Assembly: GCA_035315885.1 (NCBI GenBank)
Contig: DATFXM010000008.1
Span: 1 to 64,000, forward strand
Source of the DNA: DATFXM01 sp035315885
Lineage (GTDB): Bacteria; Acidobacteriota; Blastocatellia; UBA7656
DNA: 64,000 bases
Reading direction: 5' to 3'
Part shown: in pieces, positions 24,554 to 33,552 of the stretch
Layout of the letters: each line of letters starts with the position of its first letter
Numbering within the stretch: the stretch's first letter is position 1
Translations under genes and position numbers: made by a program
Notes under the pieces: generated by a model
What the model saw: only the letters and a program-made list of their open reading frames with translations
The model's database searches: none
What the model was told of the DNA's origin: nothing

Positions 24554-26992
24554 ATGTTCGAAAGGTATACAGAGAAGGCCCGGCGCGTCATATTCTTCGC
24601 CAGATACGAAGCCAGCCAGTTCGGCGCCCAAGCGATCGAGGCTGAGCACATCCTGCTCGGGCTGCTGAGAGAAGACAAACAACTCAGCCATAAGTTCTTC
24701 AGAACTCCTCATTCCACCGTAGAATCCATTCGCAAAGAAATAGAAGGACGCACCATCCTGCGCGAGAAAGTGTCGGCTTCGGTTGACCTGCCGCTTTCGG
24801 CCAGCGCCAAGCGCGTACTGAGCTACGCCGCCGACGAAAGCGAAAGGCTGGGTCACCGGCACATTGGCACCGAACACCTCCTCCTCGGTATTCTCAGAGA
24901 AGACAAATCAACCGCCGCCGAGATCCTCTACGAGCGCGGACTGAGACTGAACCAGATCAGAGAGGACCTCCTGAGAGCGCAACAGAACGAACGCGCGCTC
25001 GCGCAAAAGAAGGACGCGCCGCACCTCGCAGAATTCAGCCGGGACCTGACCGAGGCTGCCGCTCACGAGCAGCTCGATCCATTGATCGGCCGCGAGGGTG
25101 AAATCGAGCGCGTAATTCAGATTCTCTGTCGCAGAACCAAGAACAATCCTGTTCTGATCGGTGAACCCGGCGTCGGCAAGACAGCCATTGTCGAAGGTCT
25201 CGCACAACGGATCATCGCCGGCGAAGTGCCTCCCTTCCTGCGCGACAAGCGAATACTCGCGCTGGACCTGTCGCTCGTAGTGGCGGGAACAAAGTACCGC
25301 GGTCAATTTGAAGAACGTCTGAAGACGATCATGCGCGAGCTGATCGAGAACCCGCAGTACATAATATTCATCGACGAACTGCACACGCTTGTTGGGGCAG
25401 GATCGGCGGAGGGTTCGCTGGACGCCGCCAACATTCTGAAGCCCGCGCTCTCACGCGGCGACATTCAATGCATCGGCGCAACTACTCCTGCCGAGTTTCG
25501 CAAGACCATCGAGAAGGATCGGTCGCTCGAGCGGCGCTTCCAGGCCGTCAAAGTACCGCCTCCAACCGAAGCTGAAACAATCAAGATCGTGGAAGGCATC
25601 AAGGAGCGTTATGAGACCTTCCACCAGGTGCGCTACACACAGGATGCGGTGGAGTCAGCGGTCTACCAATCGAACCGGTACATCCCGGATCGGTTCCTCC
25701 CAGACAAGGCTATCGACATCATTGACGAGGCCGGTGCGCGGGTGAAGTTGCGAGAGGCGCATCTTCCCGCGGAGATCCTTGATTGCCAGAGAAAGCTGCG
25801 GCGTCATACCGCGAACTTCGAGCGCGCGCAGCAGGACCGAGACTTCGAGCGCGCAAAGATCTTCAAGCAGAAGGAGCAGGAGGAACTCGATCGGCTCGCA
25901 ACGCTGCGGCAATCTCATAACCTCGTAGTCGAGCGGTTTCCGATGGTGACTCGCGACGACGTCGAGGAGGTTATCTCGCGCTGGACCGGAATTCCGGTCA
26001 CCTCGTTGAAGGAAGAAGAGAGCGCCAAGCTGTTGCGCATCGAGGAAGAACTACACAAGCGGATCATCAGTCAGGACCGAGCGATATCCGCGCTGTCACG
26101 CGCGATTCGCCGTAGCCGCGCGGGGCTGAAGAACCCGAACCGTCCGGTTGGCTCGTTCCTGTTTCTCGGACCGACTGGTGTAGGAAAGACCGAAGTGGCT
26201 CGCTCGCTAGCCGAATTCCTGTTCGGGTCCGAGCGCGCGTTGCTGCGCTTCGACATGTCTGAGTACATGGAGAAGCATTCGGTTTCTAAACTTATCGGAA
26301 GCCCGCCAGGTTATGTCGGTCACGAAGAGGGCGGACAACTGACTGAGAAGGTAAAAAGAAATCCGTATTCGGTGCTCCTGCTCGACGAAGTTGAGAAAGC
26401 GCATCCCGATCTGTTCAACATCCTGCTTCAGGTGCTCGAAGATGGAACTCTGACTGACGCGTTGGGCAACGTCGTCGATTTCAAGAACACGATACTGATA
26501 ATGACGTCGAACATCGGGGCGCGTTTCATTCAGAAGCGCGGACACCTCGGCTTCCAGTCCTCGTCTCGAAGCCAGCAGGCGACGGTAGAGGAAGGGGTGA
26601 TGCAGGCAGTAAAGCAGACTTTCAATCCCGAGTTCATAAACCGGTTGGATGAAATAATAGTATTCGAGCCTCTCACTGACTCTGACCTGTATGAGATAGT
26701 CGGACTGCTGGTGAGCGATTTGAATCGCACGCTTATTCGTCGGAAGCTGCAGGTTCAGGTAGCGGACGGTGCCCGCCGGTGGATTGTCGAGAAGACCTGC
26801 CTGGATCGTAGTTACGGCGCGAGACCTCTTCGCCGAGCGCTGCAGAAGTATATCGAGGATCCGCTTTCGGAGGCGTTGATCAGCGGACGTTTCAGTGAGA
26901 CCTCGGTGATCGAGGTTTTCCTTGACGGAGAAGCGCTCGGTTATCGCGCAGTTGAGTTGGAAGAGCTTGGTGAACCGCTCCTTGTGCAGTAA
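24554..26992 (+). CDS. clpC: ATP-dependent Clp protease ATPase subunit ClpC
   Basis: 812 residues with the full ClpC architecture. The N domain has two Clp repeats (MFERYTEKARRVIFFAR; HRHIGTEHLLLGILRED). AAA1 has Walker A GEPGVGKTAI. A UVR-type middle region lies near residues 410-450 (ERAQQDRDFERAKIFKQKEQ). AAA2 has GPTGVGKTEVARSLAEFLFG. It unfolds substrates for ClpP in the cytoplasm; clpP is not in the window. Co-oriented with lolC and lolD but separated from lolD by 57 bases. No obvious SD precedes the ATG. Confidence 0.96.
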   Translation: MFERYTEKARRVIFFARYEASQFGAQAIEAEHILLGLLREDKQLSHKFFRTPHSTVESIRKEIEGRTILREKVSASVDLPLSASAKRVLSYAADESERLGHRHIGTEHLLLGILREDKSTAAEILYERGLRLNQIREDLLRAQQNERALAQKKDAPHLAEFSRDLTEAAAHEQLDPLIGREGEIERVIQILCRRTKNNPVLIGEPGVGKTAIVEGLAQRIIAGEVPPFLRDKRILALDLSLVVAGTKYRGQFEERLKTIMRELIENPQYIIFIDELHTLVGAGSAEGSLDAANILKPALSRGDIQCIGATTPAEFRKTIEKDRSLERRFQAVKVPPPTEAETIKIVEGIKERYETFHQVRYTQDAVESAVYQSNRYIPDRFLPDKAIDIIDEAGARVKLREAHLPAEILDCQRKLRRHTANFERAQQDRDFERAKIFKQKEQEELDRLATLRQSHNLVVERFPMVTRDDVEEVISRWTGIPVTSLKEEESAKLLRIEEELHKRIISQDRAISALSRAIRRSRAGLKNPNRPVGSFLFLGPTGVGKTEVARSLAEFLFGSERALLRFDMSEYMEKHSVSKLIGSPPGYVGHEEGGQLTEKVKRNPYSVLLLDEVEKAHPDLFNILLQVLEDGTLTDALGNVVDFKNTILIMTSNIGARFIQKRGHLGFQSSSRSQQATVEEGVMQAVKQTFNPEFINRLDEIIVFEPLTDSDLYEIVGLLVSDLNRTLIRRKLQVQVADGARRWIVEKTCLDRSYGARPLRRALQKYIEDPLSEALISGRFSETSVIEVFLDGEALGYRAVELEELGEPLLVQ

Positions 26993-27033
26993 GCTTCGTT
27001 CATAATCCGGACAACGGATTTCCCCGTACTAAA

Positions 27034-27062
27034 TTGGCTTGACCCACCATTTTTGTTACAAT
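27034..27062 (+). promoter_or_regulatory. Sigma-70-type promoter upstream of bamA
   Basis: TTGGCT (27034-27039), 17 bases, TACAAT (27057-27062). An overlapping TTGACC sits too close (12 bases) to the -10. It would give a leader of about 225 bases before the bamA ATG. The rest of the 303-base gap 26993-27295 holds a weak 6-bp hairpin just after clpC (27004-27020) and nothing else recognised. Confidence 0.45.
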
Positions 27063-27295
27063 AGCGCGTCACAAAAACGTTCATTACTTGGCAAGGACGA
27101 TCTGCCAGCGTGTTCATGCCGATAGTCCCGAGATCGCTGATCCGGCAGACGAGCGGTTTTGCGCGTGGTGAATATTGCGCCGGAGTGAAATGGTCGCGGA
27201 GTGAGCGATAGGGGCTGAGTGATAAGGCTATCAACTCACGGTCCGTTCAGGTCAAATAGAGAGGCGCTATTTCAGGGAGATTGCGGATCAACTCT

Positions 27296-30241
27296 ATGAG
27301 TAAGCGTGTTGTTTGCATAGTCGCAGTTCTGATCGGAACACTGGCGAGCTGGCCGGTGATTTCGCGCTATATCCTGCAACAACCATTAGCTTGGGCAAGC
27401 CAGAATCAGAACGTAACCGTCGAGCAAGTTCTCATACGCGGCAATCGGCGAATACCTGAATCGACGGTGAAAATCTGGATAGGCACCCGCGACGGCGATC
27501 CGTACAACCCGGCACAGATCGATCGCGACGTTCGCGCACTCTACGCTCAGGGACACTTTGCCGACGTGAAGGCGTTCTCCGAAGACGGCACCCGAGGCGG
27601 CAAGATCGTTACCTTTGAAGTGACCGAACGGCCTCTTCTGCTCGACATCAAATACGAAGGCCTCAAATCACTCCAACAATCAAAAGTCCTGGAAGAGTTC
27701 AGAAAGCGATCGGTGGGAATCTCGAAAGAATCGCAATACGATCCGGTCAAGGCTCGCCGGGCCGCCGCGGTCATCAAAGAGATGCTCGCCGACGAAGGCC
27801 ATCCCGAGGCCAAAGTGGACCCACAGATCGAGCCGATCTCGAAAACCGCAGTCGCGCTCACTTTCAAGATCGACGAGGGGGCCCGGTTCCGCGTCGCCAC
27901 AATTGAATTCGAAGGCAACAAGGTATTTTCGAGCAGCTACCTGCGTAAGCGCATGAAGCTGGTGAAGGAGGTCGGGCTCTTCACTACGTTCAGCTCGAAA
28001 GACATCTACCACAAAGAAAAGCTGCAGGTTGACCTGGACCGTTTGCGAGTTCTTTCGTACGCCGATCACGGTTATTTGAAGGCGCAATTTGGCGAGCCCC
28101 GAGTTGAGCCGGCGGGCAAGGTCGGCAACTCGGTGCCGATCGTTGGGCACAAGGGCGAAGGGCTCAAGATCGTGATCCCGGTAACCGAGGGACGGCAGTA
28201 TAAGGCAGGCGAGGTGAAGGTCGAAGACAACACCGAGTTCACGTCCGACGTGATCAAGCAGGTAATCGGTCTCAAATCCGGCGACGTAGTCAGAGGCTAC
28301 AGCGTCGTTCAAAAAGGGCTCGACGAGCTAAAGAAACTCTACGGCACTCGAGGCTACATACAGTTCAATTCGGGCTTTGTACCGGACTTCCACGACGACC
28401 CCGGGGATCCAACCAAAGGCATCGTAGATATCACTTTTTCAATTGAAGAAGGCAAGCAGTACACGCTGCATCGCTTTGAGCCCATCGGCAACCACTTCAC
28501 GCGAGACAGCGTCATTCGTCGAGAGGTTCTGCTCAATGAAGGCGATCGCTACAACGAACAGCTTTGGGACCTGAGCGTCCTGCGACTGAACCAGCTTGGT
28601 TACTTCGATCAGATCAAGAAGGAAGATGCAACGATCAACACCAACGAAAAAGAAGGACTGGTTGATCTGGTTTTGAAGCTACAGGAAAAAGGCCGTCAAC
28701 AGATCAGTTTCACCGGGGGTCTTTCGGGTGTCGGCGGCTCGTACATTGGAATTGATTATTCGACCAACAACCTGCTGGGTTACGGCGAATCACTTTCGTT
28801 TCAGGTCTCGGGCGGAAATCTTCAGAAGGTCGTAAGCTTCGGGTTCACTGAGCCGTACTTCAGGGGACGCCCGATCAGTCTCGGATTCAACGCTTTTCTG
28901 CAGAACTATCAATTCATCGGGCAGGGGTTCTCTTCGGTTACCGACATTAACACCTTCACCGTCCAGAGCGGTGAGTCGTTGTTCACCCAAAAGACTGCCG
29001 GCGGGTCGATCACCGCAAGTGCCCCTCTCAGTTATTTCGCAAAGCGCTTCCGGATGGGGCGGTTCATCAGACTGGGACTTTCGTATTCATTCCGGACCAA
29101 TAACATCGAAGACCCTGCAGTAAACCGCGACAACAACCCCAACAACGACATTCTGATCAGCTATCATCAGAGTGGCATTACACAGTCCACGCTGACCCCG
29201 ACCATTTCATATAACACGCTCAACGGGTCGCTGGATCCCACCGCCGGGACCGGCATCACATTGGGCTTGTCGTTCTCCGGTGGTCCGCTCGGCGGCAAAG
29301 TCAACACGATCGAGCCGACATTCGAGTACAAGCACTTCATGCCGCTTTTCGCCGGCAAGGAAAAGCGCTCTCGCGTTGAGTCCGGCAAGGCGCGTACGCT
29401 TGGCGTCAGGTTTTTGTTTGGACACATAGGATCGTTTGGCGACGTGGTGGAAACGAATTCGCTGTCCTTTGTCGGGGGCACCCCGCTTTTCGCGAGGTTC
29501 TTCCTCGGCGGAGAGCAGGACATTCGCGGTTATAACGTCAGGGGCATTTCGCCCTATGCGCCGGTGATCAGCACCTTCTCAACTCGAAACGTGGTGGCAA
29601 AGGACGCGAGCGGAAAAACCCTAAAGGTCCGCGAACCAGACAACGCAACGAACAACAGCGTCGCGCCTTCGGTGCTCGAGCAGTTCACGTTTACTGATAA
29701 AGTGAACTCGCAGTTTCCGACCTTTCCGACGTTCATCGGCGGCGACACCGAGCTTCTGTTAAACATCGAGTACCGGATACCGATTATCGGCCCGGTAGCG
29801 TTTGTCCCCTTTGTGGACATTGGGTCGAGCTTCAACCTCAGGGGGCTGGGCGATCAGTTTGAGAGGAGCGAGTTTATTCCCAATCAGACGCTGGGCTCGG
29901 TGATACTGAATCCGAAAGGGCTGATCGCTACACCCCGAGAGATCAGGAATGCCACGCCGCCCGAGAATCTTGGCGGGCTGCCGCCGGGTTTCAAATCTGC
30001 GCTGATCGTCGGGGATCTGCAGAATACGAGGCAGATTCAACTGTCGCAGACGGTTTCGGGGATTTTCGAGAACTATCGGACCAGCCTCGGCGGGGAATTT
30101 CGGGTACAGGTACCAGTGATCAACGTGCCGTTCAGGCTCATTTTTGCGTGGAATCCGAACGCGAAAGTGAATAGTGCGACGAATCCGTTCTTCTTCGAGG
30201 AGAAGCGCGCGATTCGATTTTCGATTGGGCGCACTTTCTGA
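27296..30241 (+). CDS. bamA: Outer membrane protein assembly factor BamA
   Basis: 981 residues from the ATG at 27296 (an in-frame TTG lies 15 bases upstream). A signal/anchor segment (VVCIVAVLIGTLASWPVISR) is followed by five POTRA-like repeats (about 45-460; first VEQVLIRGNRRIPESTVKIW). The Omp85 beta-barrel contains ARFFLGGEQDIRGYNVRG, the loop-6 RGF/RGY motif, and the chain ends FSIGRTF with a terminal aromatic. It inserts beta-barrel proteins into the outer membrane. Two Skp-like chaperones follow directly, the classic bamA-skp order, which supports BamA rather than a second TamA. A long insertion near residues 760-800 lies next to the RGY loop. Confidence 0.93.
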   Translation: MSKRVVCIVAVLIGTLASWPVISRYILQQPLAWASQNQNVTVEQVLIRGNRRIPESTVKIWIGTRDGDPYNPAQIDRDVRALYAQGHFADVKAFSEDGTRGGKIVTFEVTERPLLLDIKYEGLKSLQQSKVLEEFRKRSVGISKESQYDPVKARRAAAVIKEMLADEGHPEAKVDPQIEPISKTAVALTFKIDEGARFRVATIEFEGNKVFSSSYLRKRMKLVKEVGLFTTFSSKDIYHKEKLQVDLDRLRVLSYADHGYLKAQFGEPRVEPAGKVGNSVPIVGHKGEGLKIVIPVTEGRQYKAGEVKVEDNTEFTSDVIKQVIGLKSGDVVRGYSVVQKGLDELKKLYGTRGYIQFNSGFVPDFHDDPGDPTKGIVDITFSIEEGKQYTLHRFEPIGNHFTRDSVIRREVLLNEGDRYNEQLWDLSVLRLNQLGYFDQIKKEDATINTNEKEGLVDLVLKLQEKGRQQISFTGGLSGVGGSYIGIDYSTNNLLGYGESLSFQVSGGNLQKVVSFGFTEPYFRGRPISLGFNAFLQNYQFIGQGFSSVTDINTFTVQSGESLFTQKTAGGSITASAPLSYFAKRFRMGRFIRLGLSYSFRTNNIEDPAVNRDNNPNNDILISYHQSGITQSTLTPTISYNTLNGSLDPTAGTGITLGLSFSGGPLGGKVNTIEPTFEYKHFMPLFAGKEKRSRVESGKARTLGVRFLFGHIGSFGDVVETNSLSFVGGTPLFARFFLGGEQDIRGYNVRGISPYAPVISTFSTRNVVAKDASGKTLKVREPDNATNNSVAPSVLEQFTFTDKVNSQFPTFPTFIGGDTELLLNIEYRIPIIGPVAFVPFVDIGSSFNLRGLGDQFERSEFIPNQTLGSVILNPKGLIATPREIRNATPPENLGGLPPGFKSALIVGDLQNTRQIQLSQTVSGIFENYRTSLGGEFRVQVPVINVPFRLIFAWNPNAKVNSATNPFFFEEKRAIRFSIGRTF

Positions 30242-30338
30242 TGGCAGCCCTCGAGATCGGCTGTTAGAATTCGTTTTTCAAACCAGAGGGGCGGGCCTCA
30301 CAATGGCACCGCCCCATCAAGTATTTCAAGGAGTGAGC

Positions 30339-30929
30339 ATGCTAAAAGTGAAGTTTGCTGCGGCCGCAGCGTTTATAGTGGCAGCCTTGGCTGGCGTTGC
30401 GTCAGCGCAGCAGCCGGCCCAGGGCGGCGCGCCGGGAGGGAATGTCCCCGACGGTAAGATCGCGGTTATCAATACTCAGGTGTTTCCCGCGCAGATTAAC
30501 GAGCTGAAACAGAAATACGAGCAGGTTGATGGGCAGTTCAAGGACCGCTATGAAAAGCTGAAACAACTGGACAATCAGCTCAAGCAAATGGAGACCGACA
30601 TACGGACGAAGGGTCCGAGCTGGCCGGCAGATAAACAGCAGCAGGCTCAGGACGAGTACGCTCGGTTGAAGACACAGGGTACCCGCGAGTTCGAGGATCT
30701 CAAGGCTGAGTACGACCGCACGGTCGATACCGCCACCAAGCCGGTTCGCGACAAGTTGTACCAGTTTGTCGAGAAGTATGCCGGTTCGCACGGCATCGTG
30801 CTGGTGCTGAACCTTGCGGGCGCGGCCCAGACCGGTTCGCTCGCTTACTGGCACCCCGGCTCTGATATAACTGACGATTTCGTCTCCGAGTACAACAAGG
30901 CTAACCCGGTGGCGGGCAAACCCAAATAG
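30339..30929 (+). CDS. OmpH/Skp-family periplasmic chaperone, first copy
   Basis: 196 residues from the ATG at 30339, set by an AAGGAG SD and a clear signal peptide (FAAAAAFIVAALAGVASAQ). The mature chain has the Skp pattern: a short strand GKIAVINTQVFPAQ, a long coiled-coil (LKQKYEQVDGQFKDRYEKLK onward) and a C-terminal strand GIVLVLNLA. Skp trimers hold unfolded outer-membrane proteins for BamA. It lies 97 bases after bamA and 19 bases before a second OmpH gene. Confidence 0.9.
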   Translation: MLKVKFAAAAAFIVAALAGVASAQQPAQGGAPGGNVPDGKIAVINTQVFPAQINELKQKYEQVDGQFKDRYEKLKQLDNQLKQMETDIRTKGPSWPADKQQQAQDEYARLKTQGTREFEDLKAEYDRTVDTATKPVRDKLYQFVEKYAGSHGIVLVLNLAGAAQTGSLAYWHPGSDITDDFVSEYNKANPVAGKPK

Positions 30930-30948
30930 ATGAGCAGTGGAGTCATTC

Positions 30949-31659
30949 ATGAAACCAATTAGATTTGTACTCGCGACGATAGCAGTTGCCGCCTCGTCGG
31001 TTGCAGCAGCGGCGCAACAACAGCAGCCGCCGCCCCGTCCGGCTCAGCCACCCGCGTCTCAGCAGCAGTCTCCCGCACGACCCTCGCCGGTAGCGCCGGG
31101 AGGACAGACCGCCACGAAACCCGCGGCAACTACACCCGCCGCGCTTCCAAAAGGAAAAATCGCGGTCATCAATACAGCCGTGTTCCAGGACAAAGTAGCT
31201 GAGTTCAAACAGAAGATTGACGCACTCAATCGGCAGTTCGAACCGCGAGTCAAGGAAGTGCAGACCCTTGCCGACAAGATCACCGCTCTTGAAAACACGT
31301 TGAAGACCAACGGCAACCTGCTGAGCGCGTCAAAAGTCGCCGAGCAGACCGAGCAGTTGGAAGCGATGAAAAAGGAATACCAGCGTAAAGGCGAAGACCT
31401 TCAAGCCGATGCCGGCCGCGCTCGAGACAAGGCGTTTGAACCAATCAGCGCCAAGCTCGGTAAGTTCGCCGAAGACTACACCGCCAAACATGGAATCGTG
31501 TTGCTGGTTGATCTGGCCAACGCGATACAGTCCGGAACTGTGCTGTGGTACGATGCGCGCGCTGACGTGACGCAGGATTTCGTCAACGAATACAACAAGG
31601 CGAATCCTGTTCCAACCGCAGCGGCGCCTCCCGCAGCAAAGCCTACTGGCCAGAAATAG
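30949..31659 (+). CDS. OmpH/Skp-family periplasmic chaperone, second copy
   Basis: 236 residues from the ATG at 30949 (GTGGAG SD; a GTG at 30937 is in frame). A signal peptide is followed by a Pro/Gln-rich linker (about residues 20-60) absent from the first copy, then the same layout: KGKIAVINTAVFQDK, a long coiled-coil and HGIVLLVDLANAIQ. Both copies end in nearly the same sequence (DFVNEYNKANPV here, DFVSEYNKANPV in copy 1), indicating tandem duplication and divergence. The role is probably the same periplasmic chaperoning. Confidence 0.88.
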   Translation: MKPIRFVLATIAVAASSVAAAAQQQQPPPRPAQPPASQQQSPARPSPVAPGGQTATKPAATTPAALPKGKIAVINTAVFQDKVAEFKQKIDALNRQFEPRVKEVQTLADKITALENTLKTNGNLLSASKVAEQTEQLEAMKKEYQRKGEDLQADAGRARDKAFEPISAKLGKFAEDYTAKHGIVLLVDLANAIQSGTVLWYDARADVTQDFVNEYNKANPVPTAAAPPAAKPTGQK

Positions 31660-31694
31660 AATTTCGTATCCTCTGCTTATTACCTGATGCTTCA

Positions 31695-31719
31695 AGAGCG
31701 TGCCGAATCGGCACGCTCT
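31695..31719. terminator. Bidirectional intrinsic terminator
   Basis: A perfect 11-bp stem (AGAGCGTGCCG / CGGCACGCTCT) with a 3-base loop is followed by CTTATT on the plus strand and by CTTGAAG on the minus strand. It lies between the convergent ends of the second OmpH gene (31659) and the DUF4388 gene (31760). Confidence 0.75.
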
Positions 31720-31759
31720 CTTATTGTTCAGCTCTGGTTTTAGTATCAGCCCGGCGTTA

Positions 31760-32461
31760 CTACATCGAGTCCAGCCCGCCAAGGCCGGCGTCTTCTTCGT
31801 CCTTGGCGCGTAACAAATCAAGTATCAGCGCGGTATTGCTCGTAGTCTGGATCGTGTGCTCGAAGGCCGCATTCGACTTCTCGAATTCAAAAGTACCTTC
31901 CACCACACCCGCAAGTCTCCCGAGCGCTCGCTTGCCAAAGTCCGCTCCCGACTTTGCCCCGACCACCAGACCCTCGTCAAACATGATGTCTCCGACAGCC
32001 GTAGGCGAGGTCACGGTGAGCGCTCCGGTCAGTTTGCTGTTTTCGATGATCTGAATGATGTCGAAAAGATTTACATCGGCGAGATTTCCGGCAAGAATCT
32101 TTTGTGAACGCTGGGGCTGCGGAGGTTCCACCGACCGCCGCGTGTCCTTTAGTTGGCCGGTCACCGACACACGCGGATCCAACCGCTTTGCCTCTAGGAG
32201 TCGCTCATTGGCGCGATCGATGTCGCCCGCCGAAATATGAAGGCTCGCAAGCGCCAGACATTGCTGCGCAGCCTGATCGCGCAACCCAGCGTCAATCAGA
32301 ATCTCTCGCAGCTTCTCCCGTAGCCCAACGTGCCGCGGAAGACTGTCAATAGCTCGTTCAAGCGTCTCAACCGCGCGATTTATCATTCGGTACTTGACCA
32401 GTAATTCGGCGTCGATTATGGCGCTTTCTGGGTCATACTCGTTTGGATTGTTTCTTGTCAT
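31760..32461 (-). CDS. DUF4388 (PATAN-like) protein with N-terminal helical repeats
   Basis: 233 residues from the ATG at 32461. The N-terminal half (about 10-100) is TPR-like (LVKYRMINRAVETLERAID; LASLHISAGDIDRANERLLE). The C-terminal half carries a DUF4388 domain (LADVNLFDIIQIIENSKLTG, GDIMFDEGLVVGAKSG), found in bacterial signalling and gliding proteins such as PatA. Function unknown; a scaffold role is a guess. The long ORF extends upstream through a 15-bp tandem repeat (32464-32493), but the ATG at 32461 has AGGT at SD distance. Confidence 0.78.
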   Translation of the reverse strand: MTRNNPNEYDPESAIIDAELLVKYRMINRAVETLERAIDSLPRHVGLREKLREILIDAGLRDQAAQQCLALASLHISAGDIDRANERLLEAKRLDPRVSVTGQLKDTRRSVEPPQPQRSQKILAGNLADVNLFDIIQIIENSKLTGALTVTSPTAVGDIMFDEGLVVGAKSGADFGKRALGRLAGVVEGTFEFEKSNAAFEHTIQTTSNTALILDLLRAKDEEDAGLGGLDSM

Positions 32462-32463
32462 TA

Positions 32464-32500
32464 TTACCTGGCGCTGAATTACCTGGCGCTGAATTACTGG
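32464..32500. repeat. 15-bp tandem duplication covering the DUF4388 gene leader
   Basis: Two perfect copies of TTACCTGGCGCTGAA (32464-32478 and 32479-32493) and a partial third. Read on the minus strand, each copy carries CAGGTAA, so the sequence acting as SD for the gene at 32461 is itself duplicated. Confidence 0.8.
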
Positions 32501-32581
32501 GGCTTTGAGCCTCAACTGGCGCTTTTACGCCGGGTCTTAGTGTAACACAGCGAGCTAGACTTTCACGGCTCAGGTATTCGA

Positions 32582-33391
32582 TCAAGAGCCGCCGATTACC
32601 GCAATTTCATTTTTGTCGGCAAGCGCTACCAGCTCGTCGCGGTCAAGCACCAGCGTCTTGCCGGAAGTCACGTGCAGCGCGCTCGCCGAAGCCTTCAGCA
32701 TCCCTTCAATAGTTGCGACGCCGATCACCGGCACGTCGAACCGCATGTCCTGAAACGGCTTGGCCACCTTGATCACAACAAACGGCTTGCCCCGCGTGAC
32801 CGTCCCTGCCCGCGCGATCACCGCGTCCGTGCCCTCCATAGCCTCAATCGCCACGACCGCTCGATCCTTGACCGCAATCGTCTGCCCCAGATCGAGCCTG
32901 GCGATTTCGCGAGCAATCTCCAGGCCATAGTCGATATCCGCGCGTTCTTCGCGAGTTGGGCCGCGCCGTGTGATGACGCCTTCGGGAGCAAGGAGGCTTT
33001 CGACAAACAATGTTGAATCGACCAGGGTGATTCCCTCGCGCCCCAACTCGTCGGCTACTGCGCCGATAAGGCTGTCGGTATTGCGAGTCGTGAGCCGGGC
33101 CAGCATCCGGACCATTCTCAGATCAGGGAGCGCATTCAGCCGAAAGATCTGGTGATGCTTGACCTGGCCAGCCATGACTGCATGCGTGACGCCCTCCTGC
33201 TTGAAGAAGCGAATGAGTTTCCCCAGTTGCCCGACGCCGATCCATTCGACGCGCGCGGCCTTTCCTGCAATCTCCGGGGAGGTCTCTTCCTTGATAGCGG
33301 CAACGGTCAATTCAATGCCCTTCGATCTGGCGCCTTCCAGCACCAAGAATGGGAATTGGCCATTGCCCGCGATCAATCCGTACTTGGACAT
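32582..33391 (-). CDS. lpxI: UDP-2,3-diacylglucosamine pyrophosphatase LpxI
   Basis: 269 residues, DUF1009/LpxI family. It opens SKYGLIAGNGQFPFLVLEGA, with VTHAVMAGQVKHHQIF in the N-terminal domain. The C-terminal catalytic domain has AVVAIEAMEGTDAVIARAG and DMRFDVPVIGVATIEGM. It hydrolyses UDP-2,3-diacylglucosamine to lipid X in lipid A synthesis, replacing LpxH. Same strand as lpxD-fabZ-lpxA but separated from the preceding ocd gene by a 160-base repeat element. Confidence 0.92.
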   Translation of the reverse strand: MSKYGLIAGNGQFPFLVLEGARSKGIELTVAAIKEETSPEIAGKAARVEWIGVGQLGKLIRFFKQEGVTHAVMAGQVKHHQIFRLNALPDLRMVRMLARLTTRNTDSLIGAVADELGREGITLVDSTLFVESLLAPEGVITRRGPTREERADIDYGLEIAREIARLDLGQTIAVKDRAVVAIEAMEGTDAVIARAGTVTRGKPFVVIKVAKPFQDMRFDVPVIGVATIEGMLKASASALHVTSGKTLVLDRDELVALADKNEIAVIGGS

Positions 33392-33405
33392 GATTCAGTT
33401 CTGAA

Positions 33406-33552
33406 ACAGTAGGCAGTAGGCAGTAGGCAGTAGGTTTAGGGTTTAGGGTTCGTTTGATCCAGGAGTCCTCCTCGAGCATAGCCCGCCATTCGAGTCTCTA
33501 TCCGACGAACCCGAAACCCTAAACCCGAAACCGACTGCCTACTGCCTACTGT
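33406..33552. repeat. GTAGGCA/GGGTTTA inverted repeat element, copy 2
   Basis: The left arm, GTAGGCA heptamers (33408-33433), is followed by GGGTTTA heptamers, a core at 33451-33512 almost identical to 20356-20417, then AAACCCG/AAACCCT heptamers and TGCCTAC heptamers (33533-33550) complementary to the left arm. Here both nested arm pairs are intact, so the element is a complete two-tier palindrome. It ends at the stop codon of the ocd gene. Confidence 0.85.
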
